DNA of 16,813 nucleotides from assembly GCA_035547775.1 (NCBI GenBank), contig DASZUC010000036.1:1-16813 (forward strand). Direction: 5' to 3'. Source of the DNA: DASZUC01 sp035547775 (GTDB taxonomy: Bacteria > Patescibacteriota > Saccharimonadia > Saccharimonadales > UBA4665). Positions 6,662 through 13,064 of this stretch are shown in pieces; position 1 is the stretch's first letter, and every line of letters begins with the position of its first letter. The translations under genes and the position numbers were made by a program. The notes under the pieces are model-generated. The model was given only the letters and a program-made list of their open reading frames with translations, did no database searches and was not told the DNA's origin.

Positions 6662-7883
6662 AGGCTGAACCTCGTTTACTTTCATGACTAATTCGCGGCG
6701 TGCCATAGCTCGCATACGCTGAAGCTTGGAAGACTAAGCCAATAGCTGCCGCTACAAAGACCACGCTGGTACCGCCATAGCTAATGAATGGCAGCGTAAT
6801 ACCTTTGAGCGGCAATAGACCAATCATGCCACCAACGTTAATGAGCATCTGCACACTCAGCCACACCAGGACGCCAACCACCAGGAGTCGACTAAAGTCA
6901 TCTGGCAAGCGTTCGGCAATACTTTTTAGGCGCGCAAACAGCGCTACAAACACCGCTAGCAGTATCACGCAGCCCATAAAGCCAAACTTCTCAGCATAAA
7001 TAGCAAAGATGGAGTCGTTGGCGGCTTCGGGTTGATAGCCATAGGCTTGTGCTCCGCTACCCAGACCAAGGCCAAATAAACCGCCAGAACCTACTGAAAT
7101 CAATGACTGACAAGCCTGGTAGCCACTACCCTGACAATTGGATTGCGGATGCAAAAAGGCTTCCAAGCGCGCCCGACGATATGGAATCGCCGAGACGGCT
7201 AGAATGAGGCCGATCAAGATAATGCCACCAATCATCAAAATACGCTTGAACGGCAAACCAGCCACAAAAGCCATCGCTGCCATCATCGCCACCATCACAC
7301 CAGTTGAGCCTAAGTCACTTTGCACACCGGCTACCACCAGGCCAATGCCCAGGAGTGCCCAGACCAATGGCTTCAGGGTTTGCTGAGTGTCAGTAATGCT
7401 GCCCTGCTGAATGCGTTCGGCCAACATACCGGCCAACCAGATCATCGCGGCGAATTTCACTAACTCGACAGATTGAAACGACAAACTGCCCAACCGCACC
7501 CAACGATGAGCCGGATAGGCTGGGTTGACGGGCATCATAAGCGCGAGCAGCGTTGTTAAGCCAGCCAGTACCAGTAGTGGCTTATAAACCTGACGCCACC
7601 ATTTCAGCGGTACCCAAGCAGTGGCAATCAGAGCCACAAAGCTCAAGCCAATCGCCAGCAATTGTCGGTTCACGTAGTAGTTGCTGCTGACATGATTCGC
7701 GGCACTCAGCGCCGGACTAATCGCGTATACCACCATTAAACCAATGGCGAGCAACGCGGCACATAACATCAATAACCAATAGTCTGGCCGGTGTTTACGG
7801 CCCAAATTCAGCTCATGAAAACGAGATACCGCCACTGAACGGCGCGGCCGATTTGCAGTTGAGCTAGACCAGGATGGTCCCAT
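6594..7883 (-). CDS. ftsW: Septal peptidoglycan glycosyltransferase FtsW (SEDS family)
   Basis: Polytopic membrane enzyme that polymerises lipid II at the septum together with its partner FtsI. About ten membrane spans are visible from RPDYWLLMLCAALLAIG onward. Diagnostic motifs are HRWVRLGSLSFQSVELVKFA, the extracellular Asp in PEAANDSIFAIYAEKFG (residue ~290, aligning with the SEDS catalytic Asp) and GITLPFISYGGTSVV. The chosen ATG at 7883 shares one base with the mraY stop (TGATG) and is preceded by AGGGGG five bases away. A longer frame from 7949 would run inside mraY and is rejected. Length is 429 residues. The last ~23 residues are encoded inside murG in another frame, so the tail may be poorly constrained. 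Confidence 0.94.
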   Translation of the reverse strand: MGPSWSSSTANRPRRSVAVSRFHELNLGRKHRPDYWLLMLCAALLAIGLMVVYAISPALSAANHVSSNYYVNRQLLAIGLSFVALIATAWVPLKWWRQVYKPLLVLAGLTTLLALMMPVNPAYPAHRWVRLGSLSFQSVELVKFAAMIWLAGMLAERIQQGSITDTQQTLKPLVWALLGIGLVVAGVQSDLGSTGVMVAMMAAMAFVAGLPFKRILMIGGIILIGLILAVSAIPYRRARLEAFLHPQSNCQGSGYQACQSLISVGSGGLFGLGLGSGAQAYGYQPEAANDSIFAIYAEKFGFMGCVILLAVFVALFARLKSIAERLPDDFSRLLVVGVLVWLSVQMLINVGGMIGLLPLKGITLPFISYGGTSVVFVAAAIGLVFQASAYASYGTPRISHESKRGSAYDHRPDGRRLRGAYHPDFSGRG

Positions 7884-8923
7884 CAGTGCCCCCTGCCAAC
7901 CAGGAAGACAATCAAACCGAGTACACTGGCCATTTGACCAAGGATCCAAAAGCGCATGGTGACTTTGGTTTCTGGCCAGCCAATAGCTTCAAAATGGTGA
8001 TGGATAGGTGACGACAAAAAGACTTTTTTACCATGGCGCAGCTTACGGCTAAGACGATTAATAATCACTGAACCTGTCTCCATGACGTACACCGCTCCAA
8101 TAATTGGCAAGATATATATAGTGTCGGTTTGCATGGCGATAATGCCTAGGGCCGTGCCGAGGGCAAAAGAGCCGACATCGCCCATAATGAAACGAGCCGG
8201 GTAAATATTGAACCAGGTGTAGCTCAGCAAGGCACCCACCACTGTCAGGCAAAAGCCAGCCAGCATCAGCTTGTGCTCAACCATGGCAATAATGGTGTAG
8301 GCCATGAAGGAAGAAGCTAACAAGCCACCTGCCAAGCCATCCAAGCCGTCGCTCATGTTGACGGAGTTAGCAGTGGCAATCACCACCAGCCAGAATAATG
8401 CGATGACGCCAACACCAATGTGTAATTCATGCACGCCGGGCAGATAAATCGAGTGCACGCCCAGTTTGCTATAAAACCACCAGCCACCAACAACGGCCAC
8501 GGCACTATACAGCAAAAACTTATAGCGCGCAGCCATACCAGCCACGCCGTCACCACGACTCCGCACGTTCATAGCGTCATCAATTAAACCAATCGCCCCT
8601 GCCCCGAGCATGCCGGCCAGTGGCAACCAGGTTTGACCACGATCGAGGTTAAACAATGTTACGACTGCAATCGCCATCACAAAAATCAAGCCAGCCATCG
8701 TGGGGATGTTACGCTTGTGCTTTTTGGCGTGTAATTGCTGATACACCGTGGCTTGGCCGCCAGACCAGGCTTCGGTGCGTTGGCGCTTCCACCACTGTCG
8801 CTTGTACGCTGTGGTAGTGTAAAACGGCGTGATTAACATGCTTAAAGCAAATCCGGCAAAGCCCAATAATAAGATACGGATTAGGTGATGAGTCGTGACA
8901 GCAATGTGCAAGGTGTTATTCAT
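7883..8923 (-). CDS. mraY: Phospho-MurNAc-pentapeptide transferase MraY
   Basis: Integral membrane enzyme that transfers phospho-MurNAc-pentapeptide from UDP to undecaprenyl phosphate, giving lipid I. 346 residues with about ten spans. Signatures: KRNIPTMAG (~70-78), the Mg-binding pair D115-D116 in GLIDD, NSVNMSDGLDGLAGG (186-200), MGDVGS (257-262) and the HHHF motif (H318-H320). The stop TGA shares its last base with the ftsW start. The ATG is preceded by an A-rich leader (AAAACAAAAATACCT) without a Shine-Dalgarno, and by an extended -10 element 15 bases upstream. It directly follows ftsI. The murE and murF genes that commonly precede mraY are absent. Confidence 0.97.
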   Translation of the reverse strand: MNNTLHIAVTTHHLIRILLLGFAGFALSMLITPFYTTTAYKRQWWKRQRTEAWSGGQATVYQQLHAKKHKRNIPTMAGLIFVMAIAVVTLFNLDRGQTWLPLAGMLGAGAIGLIDDAMNVRSRGDGVAGMAARYKFLLYSAVAVVGGWWFYSKLGVHSIYLPGVHELHIGVGVIALFWLVVIATANSVNMSDGLDGLAGGLLASSFMAYTIIAMVEHKLMLAGFCLTVVGALLSYTWFNIYPARFIMGDVGSFALGTALGIIAMQTDTIYILPIIGAVYVMETGSVIINRLSRKLRHGKKVFLSSPIHHHFEAIGWPETKVTMRFWILGQMASVLGLIVFLVGRGH

Positions 8924-8938
8924 AGGTATTTTTGTTTT

Positions 8939-8947
8939 ATTATAGCA
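8939..8947 (-). promoter_or_regulatory. Extended -10 promoter upstream of mraY
   Basis: Minus strand reads TGCTATAAT, a perfect extended -10 (TGnTATAAT). No -35 match is obvious at 17 bases, which extended -10 promoters can do without. Transcription would begin near 8932, leaving only about nine untranslated bases before the mraY ATG. It would let mraY-ftsW-murG-ftsQ be transcribed apart from ftsI. Confidence 0.5.
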
Positions 8948-8960
8948 TTTTTAGGCTTAT

Positions 8961-10745
8961 TTAATGGGTTTTGGGCGTCACAAACGAATTATTGATTAAC
9001 ATGTGCGCTAGGTCGGCAAACACCGGTTGACCACCCAGGGCACCCGCGTAGCCTGGCACATTCGGCTGAATATTAAAGACCACGATCACATATTGCGGCT
9101 TGTTACCGCCTACAAAACCCATATAGGTACCGTTAAAGATGTTATCGAAGTAACCGCCAGTCGGCTTGGCAATTTGAGCCGTCCCCGTCTTACCGCCCAC
9201 CATATACTGCGACGGGAAACGCATAAAGCTGTAGCCTTCGTGCAAATAGGTAGTCACAACGTTTTCCATCAGCGGCTCTAACTCTTTCCCGGTCGAACTC
9301 TTCACGACGTTTTGCTCCAGCGCTTTGGGATGATTAGTGACGGTTTTGCCGTCGCCCGTAACCGTTTGATCAATTAAGGTAGGCTGATAATAAGTGCCGC
9401 CGTTCAGCACGCTCGAGAGCGCCGCACCCATCTGTAAGGCTGTCACCTGAATACCCTGCCCAAAGGCCGTGTTAGCAAATGTCAGTGCACGGGCTGGCAG
9501 CTGTGGGTTGGCTGATGGCACCACTCCTGGGGATTCATACCCCTGCTCAATACCAGTAGGCTTACCAAAACGGAAATGATTCACCAAATAGTTGCGCCAG
9601 GCATCAATGCCATGCTGAGTGATTTTATTCTGACCAGGATTGCTCATCTGCATCAACATCCAGGTGGCACCAGTGTTCAGTGATAGCGCCAGAGTGCTGG
9701 CTACACTCTGTTGCCGCGCCCCACCATCTTCTTCAATGTCGGTAATGTTGAAGCCGTTCACTAGCCAGTGAGCCGGGTCATAAAACGTTTCGTTGGGTGT
9801 GATTGCGCCTTGGTCGAGCGCTGCCGAGGTGGTCAGGACTTTCATGGTCGAACCTGGTTCAATGGCATTGGTGATGGCGGCATTTTGAAACACTGCTGGG
9901 TCACTGACTTTCTGGTAATTCGCCGGATCATAGGTAGGATAGTTGGCCATGGCTTTAATTTGGCCGGTGTTCGGTTCCATAATCAGCGCGCTCAAACCTT
10001 TGGAATGGGTTTTTTGGTACTCCGAGGCCAGGATCTGCTCTAACTGAGTTTGCATCGAAATATCCAGCGTCGTGATAATGTTGTTACCGTTCTGCGGAGC
10101 AGTTTCCACATTCCCCTTGGTGGCCGCCAATGGTACGCCGTTGGCATCGGTGACGGCTTTCACCTCACCTGGCGTCCCCGATAGCTCGTGATTCAAGGCC
10201 TGCTCCAAGCCATAGGTACCCTTACCGTCCGCATTCACAAAGCCCAAAACCTGAGCTGCCAGCTTGCCATCTGGATAGGTGCGGTAATCTTGCGCTTGCG
10301 TGCCAATACCAGGGATTTTCAGAGCTAATAATTGCTGGCTCTGGCTATCGCTGAGCTGTTTGGCCAGAACCACGTAGCGCGTATTAGGCGTCTTCATTAA
10401 ATCAGCGTATTTTTGGGCTTTGCCACCAATAATCGGCACCAGCCGACTGGCCGCATTATCGGGATTTTTGATAAAGGTCGGGTCAGCGTAGAGCGTAAAG
10501 AGTTGCTGGTTTAAGACTATTGGCACAATCGCATTGCCGTCGTGGGCCTCAATCAGCCCTCTCGTAGCCGGAATCTGATACTGTTTGAGCTGATCACTCA
10601 AGGCTGCTTGTTTGTAATGATCATAGCGAATGACTTGTAGGTAAAATAGCCGTAGCACAAACACCGCCACAACGACGATTAATAGACCGTACGCTAAGCG
10701 GACGCGTTTGACTGTGTTGACGATGTTGGTATTTGGCAACGCCAT
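8961..10745 (-). CDS. ftsI: Septal penicillin-binding protein FtsI / PBP2-type transpeptidase
   Basis: Monofunctional class B transpeptidase that cross-links septal peptidoglycan next to FtsW. After a basic tail there is one membrane anchor (YGLLIVVVAVFVLRLFYLQV), then the PBP dimer-type domain and the transpeptidase. In numbering from the chosen start, the nucleophile is Ser299 in STMK, the SxN motif is SLN at 355-357, and KTGTA starts at 519. No PASTA domains follow. I chose the ATG at 10745 (594 residues) because AAGGA stands seven bases before it. Frames starting at 10781 or 10760 lack a site and run through a -10-like element. A FtsI role rather than elongation PBP2 is inferred from the dcw location. 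Confidence 0.94.
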   Translation of the reverse strand: MALPNTNIVNTVKRVRLAYGLLIVVVAVFVLRLFYLQVIRYDHYKQAALSDQLKQYQIPATRGLIEAHDGNAIVPIVLNQQLFTLYADPTFIKNPDNAASRLVPIIGGKAQKYADLMKTPNTRYVVLAKQLSDSQSQQLLALKIPGIGTQAQDYRTYPDGKLAAQVLGFVNADGKGTYGLEQALNHELSGTPGEVKAVTDANGVPLAATKGNVETAPQNGNNIITTLDISMQTQLEQILASEYQKTHSKGLSALIMEPNTGQIKAMANYPTYDPANYQKVSDPAVFQNAAITNAIEPGSTMKVLTTSAALDQGAITPNETFYDPAHWLVNGFNITDIEEDGGARQQSVASTLALSLNTGATWMLMQMSNPGQNKITQHGIDAWRNYLVNHFRFGKPTGIEQGYESPGVVPSANPQLPARALTFANTAFGQGIQVTALQMGAALSSVLNGGTYYQPTLIDQTVTGDGKTVTNHPKALEQNVVKSSTGKELEPLMENVVTTYLHEGYSFMRFPSQYMVGGKTGTAQIAKPTGGYFDNIFNGTYMGFVGGNKPQYVIVVFNIQPNVPGYAGALGGQPVFADLAHMLINNSFVTPKTH

Positions 10746-10758
10746 AAGGCTATCCTTC

Positions 10759-10767
10759 ATTATACCA
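10759..10767 (-). promoter_or_regulatory. Extended -10-like element before ftsI
   Basis: TGGTATAAT on the minus strand fits TGnTATAAT exactly. The predicted start near 10752 would leave about seven bases before the ftsI ATG and cut into the AAGGA ribosome site (10753-10757). Either the transcript is near-leaderless or the element is unused. It is flanked upstream by the inverted repeat at 10768-10821. Confidence 0.35.
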
Positions 10768-10821
10768 AGTCCGGAGTTCACTGCTCGAAGTCAAAAGCCT
10801 TCAAACTGCAAACACCGGACT
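10768..10821. repeat. Inverted repeat in the ftsL-ftsI gap
   Basis: AGTCCGGAGTT (10768-10778) and AACACCGGACT (10811-10821) are inverted copies matching at 10 of 11 positions, with 32 bases between. No T-tract follows on the minus strand, so it is not an obvious terminator. It abuts the -10-like element of ftsI and may be an operator or an mRNA hairpin. Confidence 0.5.
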
Positions 10822-10825
10822 GAGC

Positions 10826-11173
10826 TTAGTTCTGGACGGTATCGCTGGGAGCTACAGAAACCAACTTCTTAGCTGGCGCGCTGTGCTGCACACGAGAAAG
10901 TGACTGCAAACGAGCTGAGGCGACTTCTAGATTGTCGTGTTGATTCTTGAGCTTGGTAGCCTGTTCTTGCAAACTGTTAATCTGGTAACCATATGCATTT
11001 GTCTTGGTAACCTGTGTCAGATACAGCAGACCAAGCAAGCATGCTAGCACAATCAGAATGATTGTATTGCTAACTGGGCCGAGTACTCGCGCCGAAGTTT
11101 GAAAGCTGACCGAGTTTTGGTTGCGACCAGTAAATCGGGTGCGATTCATGGCCAGCGAACTGGAATATGTCAT
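10826..11173 (-). CDS. ftsL: FtsL-like division protein (small bitopic coiled-coil)
   Basis: A 115-residue protein with the FtsL layout: a ~34-residue cytoplasmic tail, one membrane span (~35-54, SNTIILIVLACLLGLLYL) and an extracytoplasmic heptad-like coiled coil (~60-95, INSLQEQATKLKNQHDNLEV). Sequence conservation in this family is weak, so the call depends on topology, size and position between rsmH and ftsI, the usual place of ftsL. It would bridge FtsQ and the FtsWI synthase. The ATG at 11173 follows an A-rich leader (AACAAAGATAAAAT) and has no Shine-Dalgarno. A second in-frame ATG lies at 11149. DivIC/FtsB is an alternative name for the same architecture. Confidence 0.8.
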   Translation of the reverse strand: MTYSSSLAMNRTRFTGRNQNSVSFQTSARVLGPVSNTIILIVLACLLGLLYLTQVTKTNAYGYQINSLQEQATKLKNQHDNLEVASARLQSLSRVQHSAPAKKLVSVAPSDTVQN

Positions 11174-11207
11174 ATTTTATCTTTGTTTTAGTTTTTGTTT
11201 CTTAGAG

Positions 11208-11231
11208 TCGGCCCCAGTTGCCTAGGGCCGA
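11208..11231. other. GC-rich hairpin in the ftsL leader
   Basis: TCGGCCC (11208-11214) pairs with GGGCCGA (11225-11231) around a ten-base loop. There is no following T-tract on either strand, so it reads as a leader structure or RNA-processing site between rsmH and ftsL rather than a terminator. Confidence 0.45.
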
Positions 11232-11246
11232 GCACTGCTTTCGCGT

Positions 11247-11306
11247 TTAGACGACCCGAACGGTCACCTTGTACGCGCGGGAGCTACTTTTTACCGGAAT
11301 CGGCAT
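11247..11306 (-). CDS. Possible 19-residue small ORF coupled to rsmH
   Basis: The rsmH stop TAA and an ATG overlap as TAATG. The frame runs MPIPVKSSSRAYKVTVRVV and then stops. The arrangement resembles a reinitiation site, and the peptide is basic with alternating hydrophobic residues. It may be a real small protein, a translated leader for ftsL, or chance; nothing in the sequence decides between these. Confidence 0.25.
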   Translation of the reverse strand: MPIPVKSSSRAYKVTVRVV

Positions 11307-12217
11307 TAGTGTTCCCTTTCTGTTTTTATTTTCACTGCGGCGCGTAGTTTAGCACTACGTGCCCGCGGATTAAGAACAATTTCCCGGGGTGAGGCAGTGA
11401 GCGGCCGCTTGGTAAGTAGTCGGAAATCAGCGTCATAGCGATCGCCGCTGACTGCGGCAAAAGCCTGTTTGACCATCCGGTCTTCCAGACTATGAAAGCT
11501 AATAACAGCTAATCGACCACCTGGCTTGAGTAATTTCAGCCACAGCGGCAAACTTTTCTGCAATTGCCCTAATTCATCATTCACGGCGATGCGAAGTGCT
11601 TGGAAGGTCCGTGTAGCCGGATGAACCCGACTGTGACCTGGCCAGAGCTTCGCCACCACGGCCGCCAATTCCTCAGTGGTCGTGATTGGCCGATGATGCA
11701 CAATGGCTTCGGCAATTGCTGTTGCTTTCGGTTCTTCACCATACTCACGCAACACCTTAGCCACCTTATCGACGCTGTAAGTGTTGACGATGTCAGCCGC
11801 GCTGAGCGACTGCCCTTGGTCCATTCGCATATCGAGTGGGCCATTCTGATTGATGGCGAAGCCACGATGAGCCTCGTTAAGGTGCGGTGACGACACGCCC
11901 AAATCTGCCAAAATAAGATCAAACTGCTGACCCTCTGCGGCCAGTTCCCGACTGGCGCTTAAGAAGTCCTGGTGACGAATGTCAGCGGCCTTCCCGAAGC
12001 GGTCCTGCAGTGTGGTAATCGCATTTTCATCGCGATCGACCAATACGAGGGTTGTGAGGCTTCCGGTCCTTTCCAGAATTGCTCCAGCGTGTCCGCCGTA
12101 ACCGGCTGTCAGATCGAGGTAGGTTTCCCCGCTCTGTGGTGCCAGTACGTCGAGTACGTTATCGAGTAAAACTGGGAGGTGCTGTTTGTTTTGGTTTTGG
12201 TGTTTGGTTTGGTGCAT
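11306..12217 (-). CDS. rsmH: 16S rRNA (cytosine1402-N4)-methyltransferase RsmH
   Basis: SAM-dependent enzyme that methylates N4 of C1402 in the ribosomal decoding site; formerly MraW. 303 residues. The SAM-binding motif is YLDLTAGYGGHAGAIL. Family signatures follow in order: DLILADLGVSSPHL, GFAINQNGPLDMRMD, HPATRTFQALRIAVNDEL, GGRLAVISFHSLEDRMVK and NPRARSAKLRA. The N-terminus has a short low-complexity stretch rich in His, Gln, Asn and Lys (HQTKHQNQNKQH) before the usual HLPVLLDNVL. The leader is A/C-rich (AAAAACAAAAACAAGACAAG) without a clear ribosome site. The gene lies second in the cluster, as usual, but is separated from mraZ by an inverted-repeat element. Confidence 0.97.
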   Translation of the reverse strand: MHQTKHQNQNKQHLPVLLDNVLDVLAPQSGETYLDLTAGYGGHAGAILERTGSLTTLVLVDRDENAITTLQDRFGKAADIRHQDFLSASRELAAEGQQFDLILADLGVSSPHLNEAHRGFAINQNGPLDMRMDQGQSLSAADIVNTYSVDKVAKVLREYGEEPKATAIAEAIVHHRPITTTEELAAVVAKLWPGHSRVHPATRTFQALRIAVNDELGQLQKSLPLWLKLLKPGGRLAVISFHSLEDRMVKQAFAAVSGDRYDADFRLLTKRPLTASPREIVLNPRARSAKLRAAVKIKTEREH

Positions 12218-12238
12218 CTTGTCTTGTTTTTGTTTTTA

Positions 12239-12451
12239 CAAGGTCACCTATCCGACAATCAACTTTTTGTTTTGGTTCTAGATTTTTGTTTTTGTGTGAC
12301 AAGGCTTCTTGTACGAATACATATCAGCCAAGTCGAGTGAGAGACTTATGTGTGAGGTGGAGTTTTGGGAGGTGTTTTAGAGTAAGGTGCAAGATTTTTT
12401 AGAGTGGTTTTCTCTATTTTCCACGTGTTGATTGTCGGATAGCTAACCTTG
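12239..12451. repeat. Inverted-repeat element between mraZ and rsmH
   Basis: CTATCCGACAATCAAC (12248-12263) and its exact reverse complement (12427-12442) form 16-bp perfect arms. Extended outward to 12239 and 12451, the arms match at 23 of 25 positions. They enclose 163 bases with no gene, rich in T and G on the plus strand, that contain a small hairpin ACAAG-GCTT-CTTGT and two TTTTAGAGT words. The whole 213-base unit fills most of the mraZ-rsmH gap. It resembles a small non-autonomous mobile element (MITE-like) but lacks a clear target-site duplication. As mRNA the arms could pair and enclose the interval, ending 21 bases before the rsmH start. Confidence 0.65.
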
Positions 12452-12492
12452 AGGGTTTGGTTTCTATCGTGCCTAAATTATTAAAGAACTTG

Positions 12493-12852
12493 CTACTTGG
12501 CGAGTAAGCGCCAGTATTTACCGACTCGGACGGCAGTTACGTCTCTAGTGATCCCGGCATGGTCCAGCAAATGCTGTTCCAGGCTAAAGCGTCCCTGTTT
12601 GGCATCAATGCCAGCTTCGCTTTTGCCCATTCGGAATTGGACGTTTAGATCGGCCGTGGCCTCATCCAAGATATTGCCCTGGAGGAGCGGCTCAACCTCT
12701 TCATCCCAGACCTGCTTCGGGTAAAGGTGAAGATACTTTTGGAAACCACGGGTCACGACTACTCCGCTTTTGAACTCGTCACGTAACTCAGCCGGTATGC
12801 TTAACCGCCGTTTGTCGTCGAGCTTGCGTTCGAAGTAATCTACTGTGGCCAT
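12493..12852 (-). CDS. mraZ: Transcriptional regulator MraZ
   Basis: DNA-binding protein of the SpoVT/AbrB fold that forms rings and controls the dcw operon; 119 residues. Two AbrB-type half-domains are visible, ERKLDDKRRLSIPAELRDEF near the start and GIDAKQGRFSLEQHLLDHAG in the second half, each with the family's D-x-(K/Q)-x-R core. Length is slightly below E. coli MraZ (about 152) and normal for compact versions. It is first in the cluster. Its ATG follows an A-rich leader; an AGGG directly abuts the ATG, too close to serve as a ribosome site. Four TGGGN boxes lie 49-94 bases upstream, as expected for autoregulation. Confidence 0.95.
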   Translation of the reverse strand: MATVDYFERKLDDKRRLSIPAELRDEFKSGVVVTRGFQKYLHLYPKQVWDEEVEPLLQGNILDEATADLNVQFRMGKSEAGIDAKQGRFSLEQHLLDHAGITRDVTAVRVGKYWRLLAK

Positions 12853-12900
12853 CCCTGAAAATTTTTAATTGGTTTTTGTTAGTGGCGGGGGTCTCTCGCT

Positions 12901-12946
12901 ACCCACGTTTACCCACTGAGCTGAGTTTACACCCCACAATTCCCCA
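12901..12946 (-). promoter_or_regulatory. MraZ-binding boxes (four TGGGN repeats)
   Basis: On the minus strand: TGGGG (12946-12942), five bases, TGGGG (12936-12932), sixteen bases, TGGGT (12915-12911), five bases, TGGGT (12905-12901). Box starts are 10, 21 and 10 bases apart, so all face nearly the same side of the helix. TGGGN with five-base spacers is the known target of MraZ. The boxes lie just downstream of the likely promoter, so bound MraZ should repress. The TGGGG and TGGGT pairs may be two half-sites. Confidence 0.75.
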
Positions 12947-12959
12947 CTACAATAGGAAA

Positions 12960-12965
12960 ATTATA
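12960..12965 (-). promoter_or_regulatory. Candidate -10 for mraZ
   Basis: TATAAT on the minus strand, directly after the terminator hairpin of the upstream genes. The hexamer 17 bases upstream (TGGTGT, in the hairpin) is a poor -35. A second possible -10, TATTGT, lies at 12949-12954. Either would start the mRNA just before or within the TGGGN boxes and give a leader near 100 bases. Confidence 0.45.
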
Positions 12966-12993
12966 AAAAAGTGGTGTTTCTGACACCACTTTT
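12965..12993 (-). terminator. Intrinsic terminator after the 13065-13813 gene pair
   Basis: AAAAGTGGTGT (12967-12977) pairs perfectly with ACACCACTTTT (12983-12993) over 11 base pairs with a five-base loop. On the minus strand it is followed by a six-T run, so it ends transcripts coming from the upstream minus-strand genes and insulates the dcw cluster. It is partly bidirectional, since four T also close it on the plus strand. Confidence 0.85.
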
Positions 12994-13064
12994 CCACAGA
13001 TTTGCCAGAGGTTAGGCCAAAAGCGCTACATGGAGCGTAGTTGGCTTACTGCTCGGCGCTATAA

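Noticed and set aside
6662..6715. Longer murG frame with three upstream ATGs
   Set aside because: No ribosome site before them; GAGG eight bases before 6661 and the standard MurG N-terminus support the shorter form.
7884..7949. Longer ftsW frame beginning inside mraY
   Set aside because: The ATG at 7883 has AGGGGG ahead and a TGATG junction; the extension overlaps mraY and has no FtsW-like residues.
12079..12402. 107-residue plus-strand frame across the rsmH start and inverted-repeat element
   Set aside because: Antisense to conserved rsmH codons and spans the inverted repeat; no family likeness.
12239..12451. Complete insertion sequence between mraZ and rsmH
   Set aside because: Terminal inverted repeats exist, but there is no transposase frame and no target-site duplication, so it is reported only as an inverted-repeat element.
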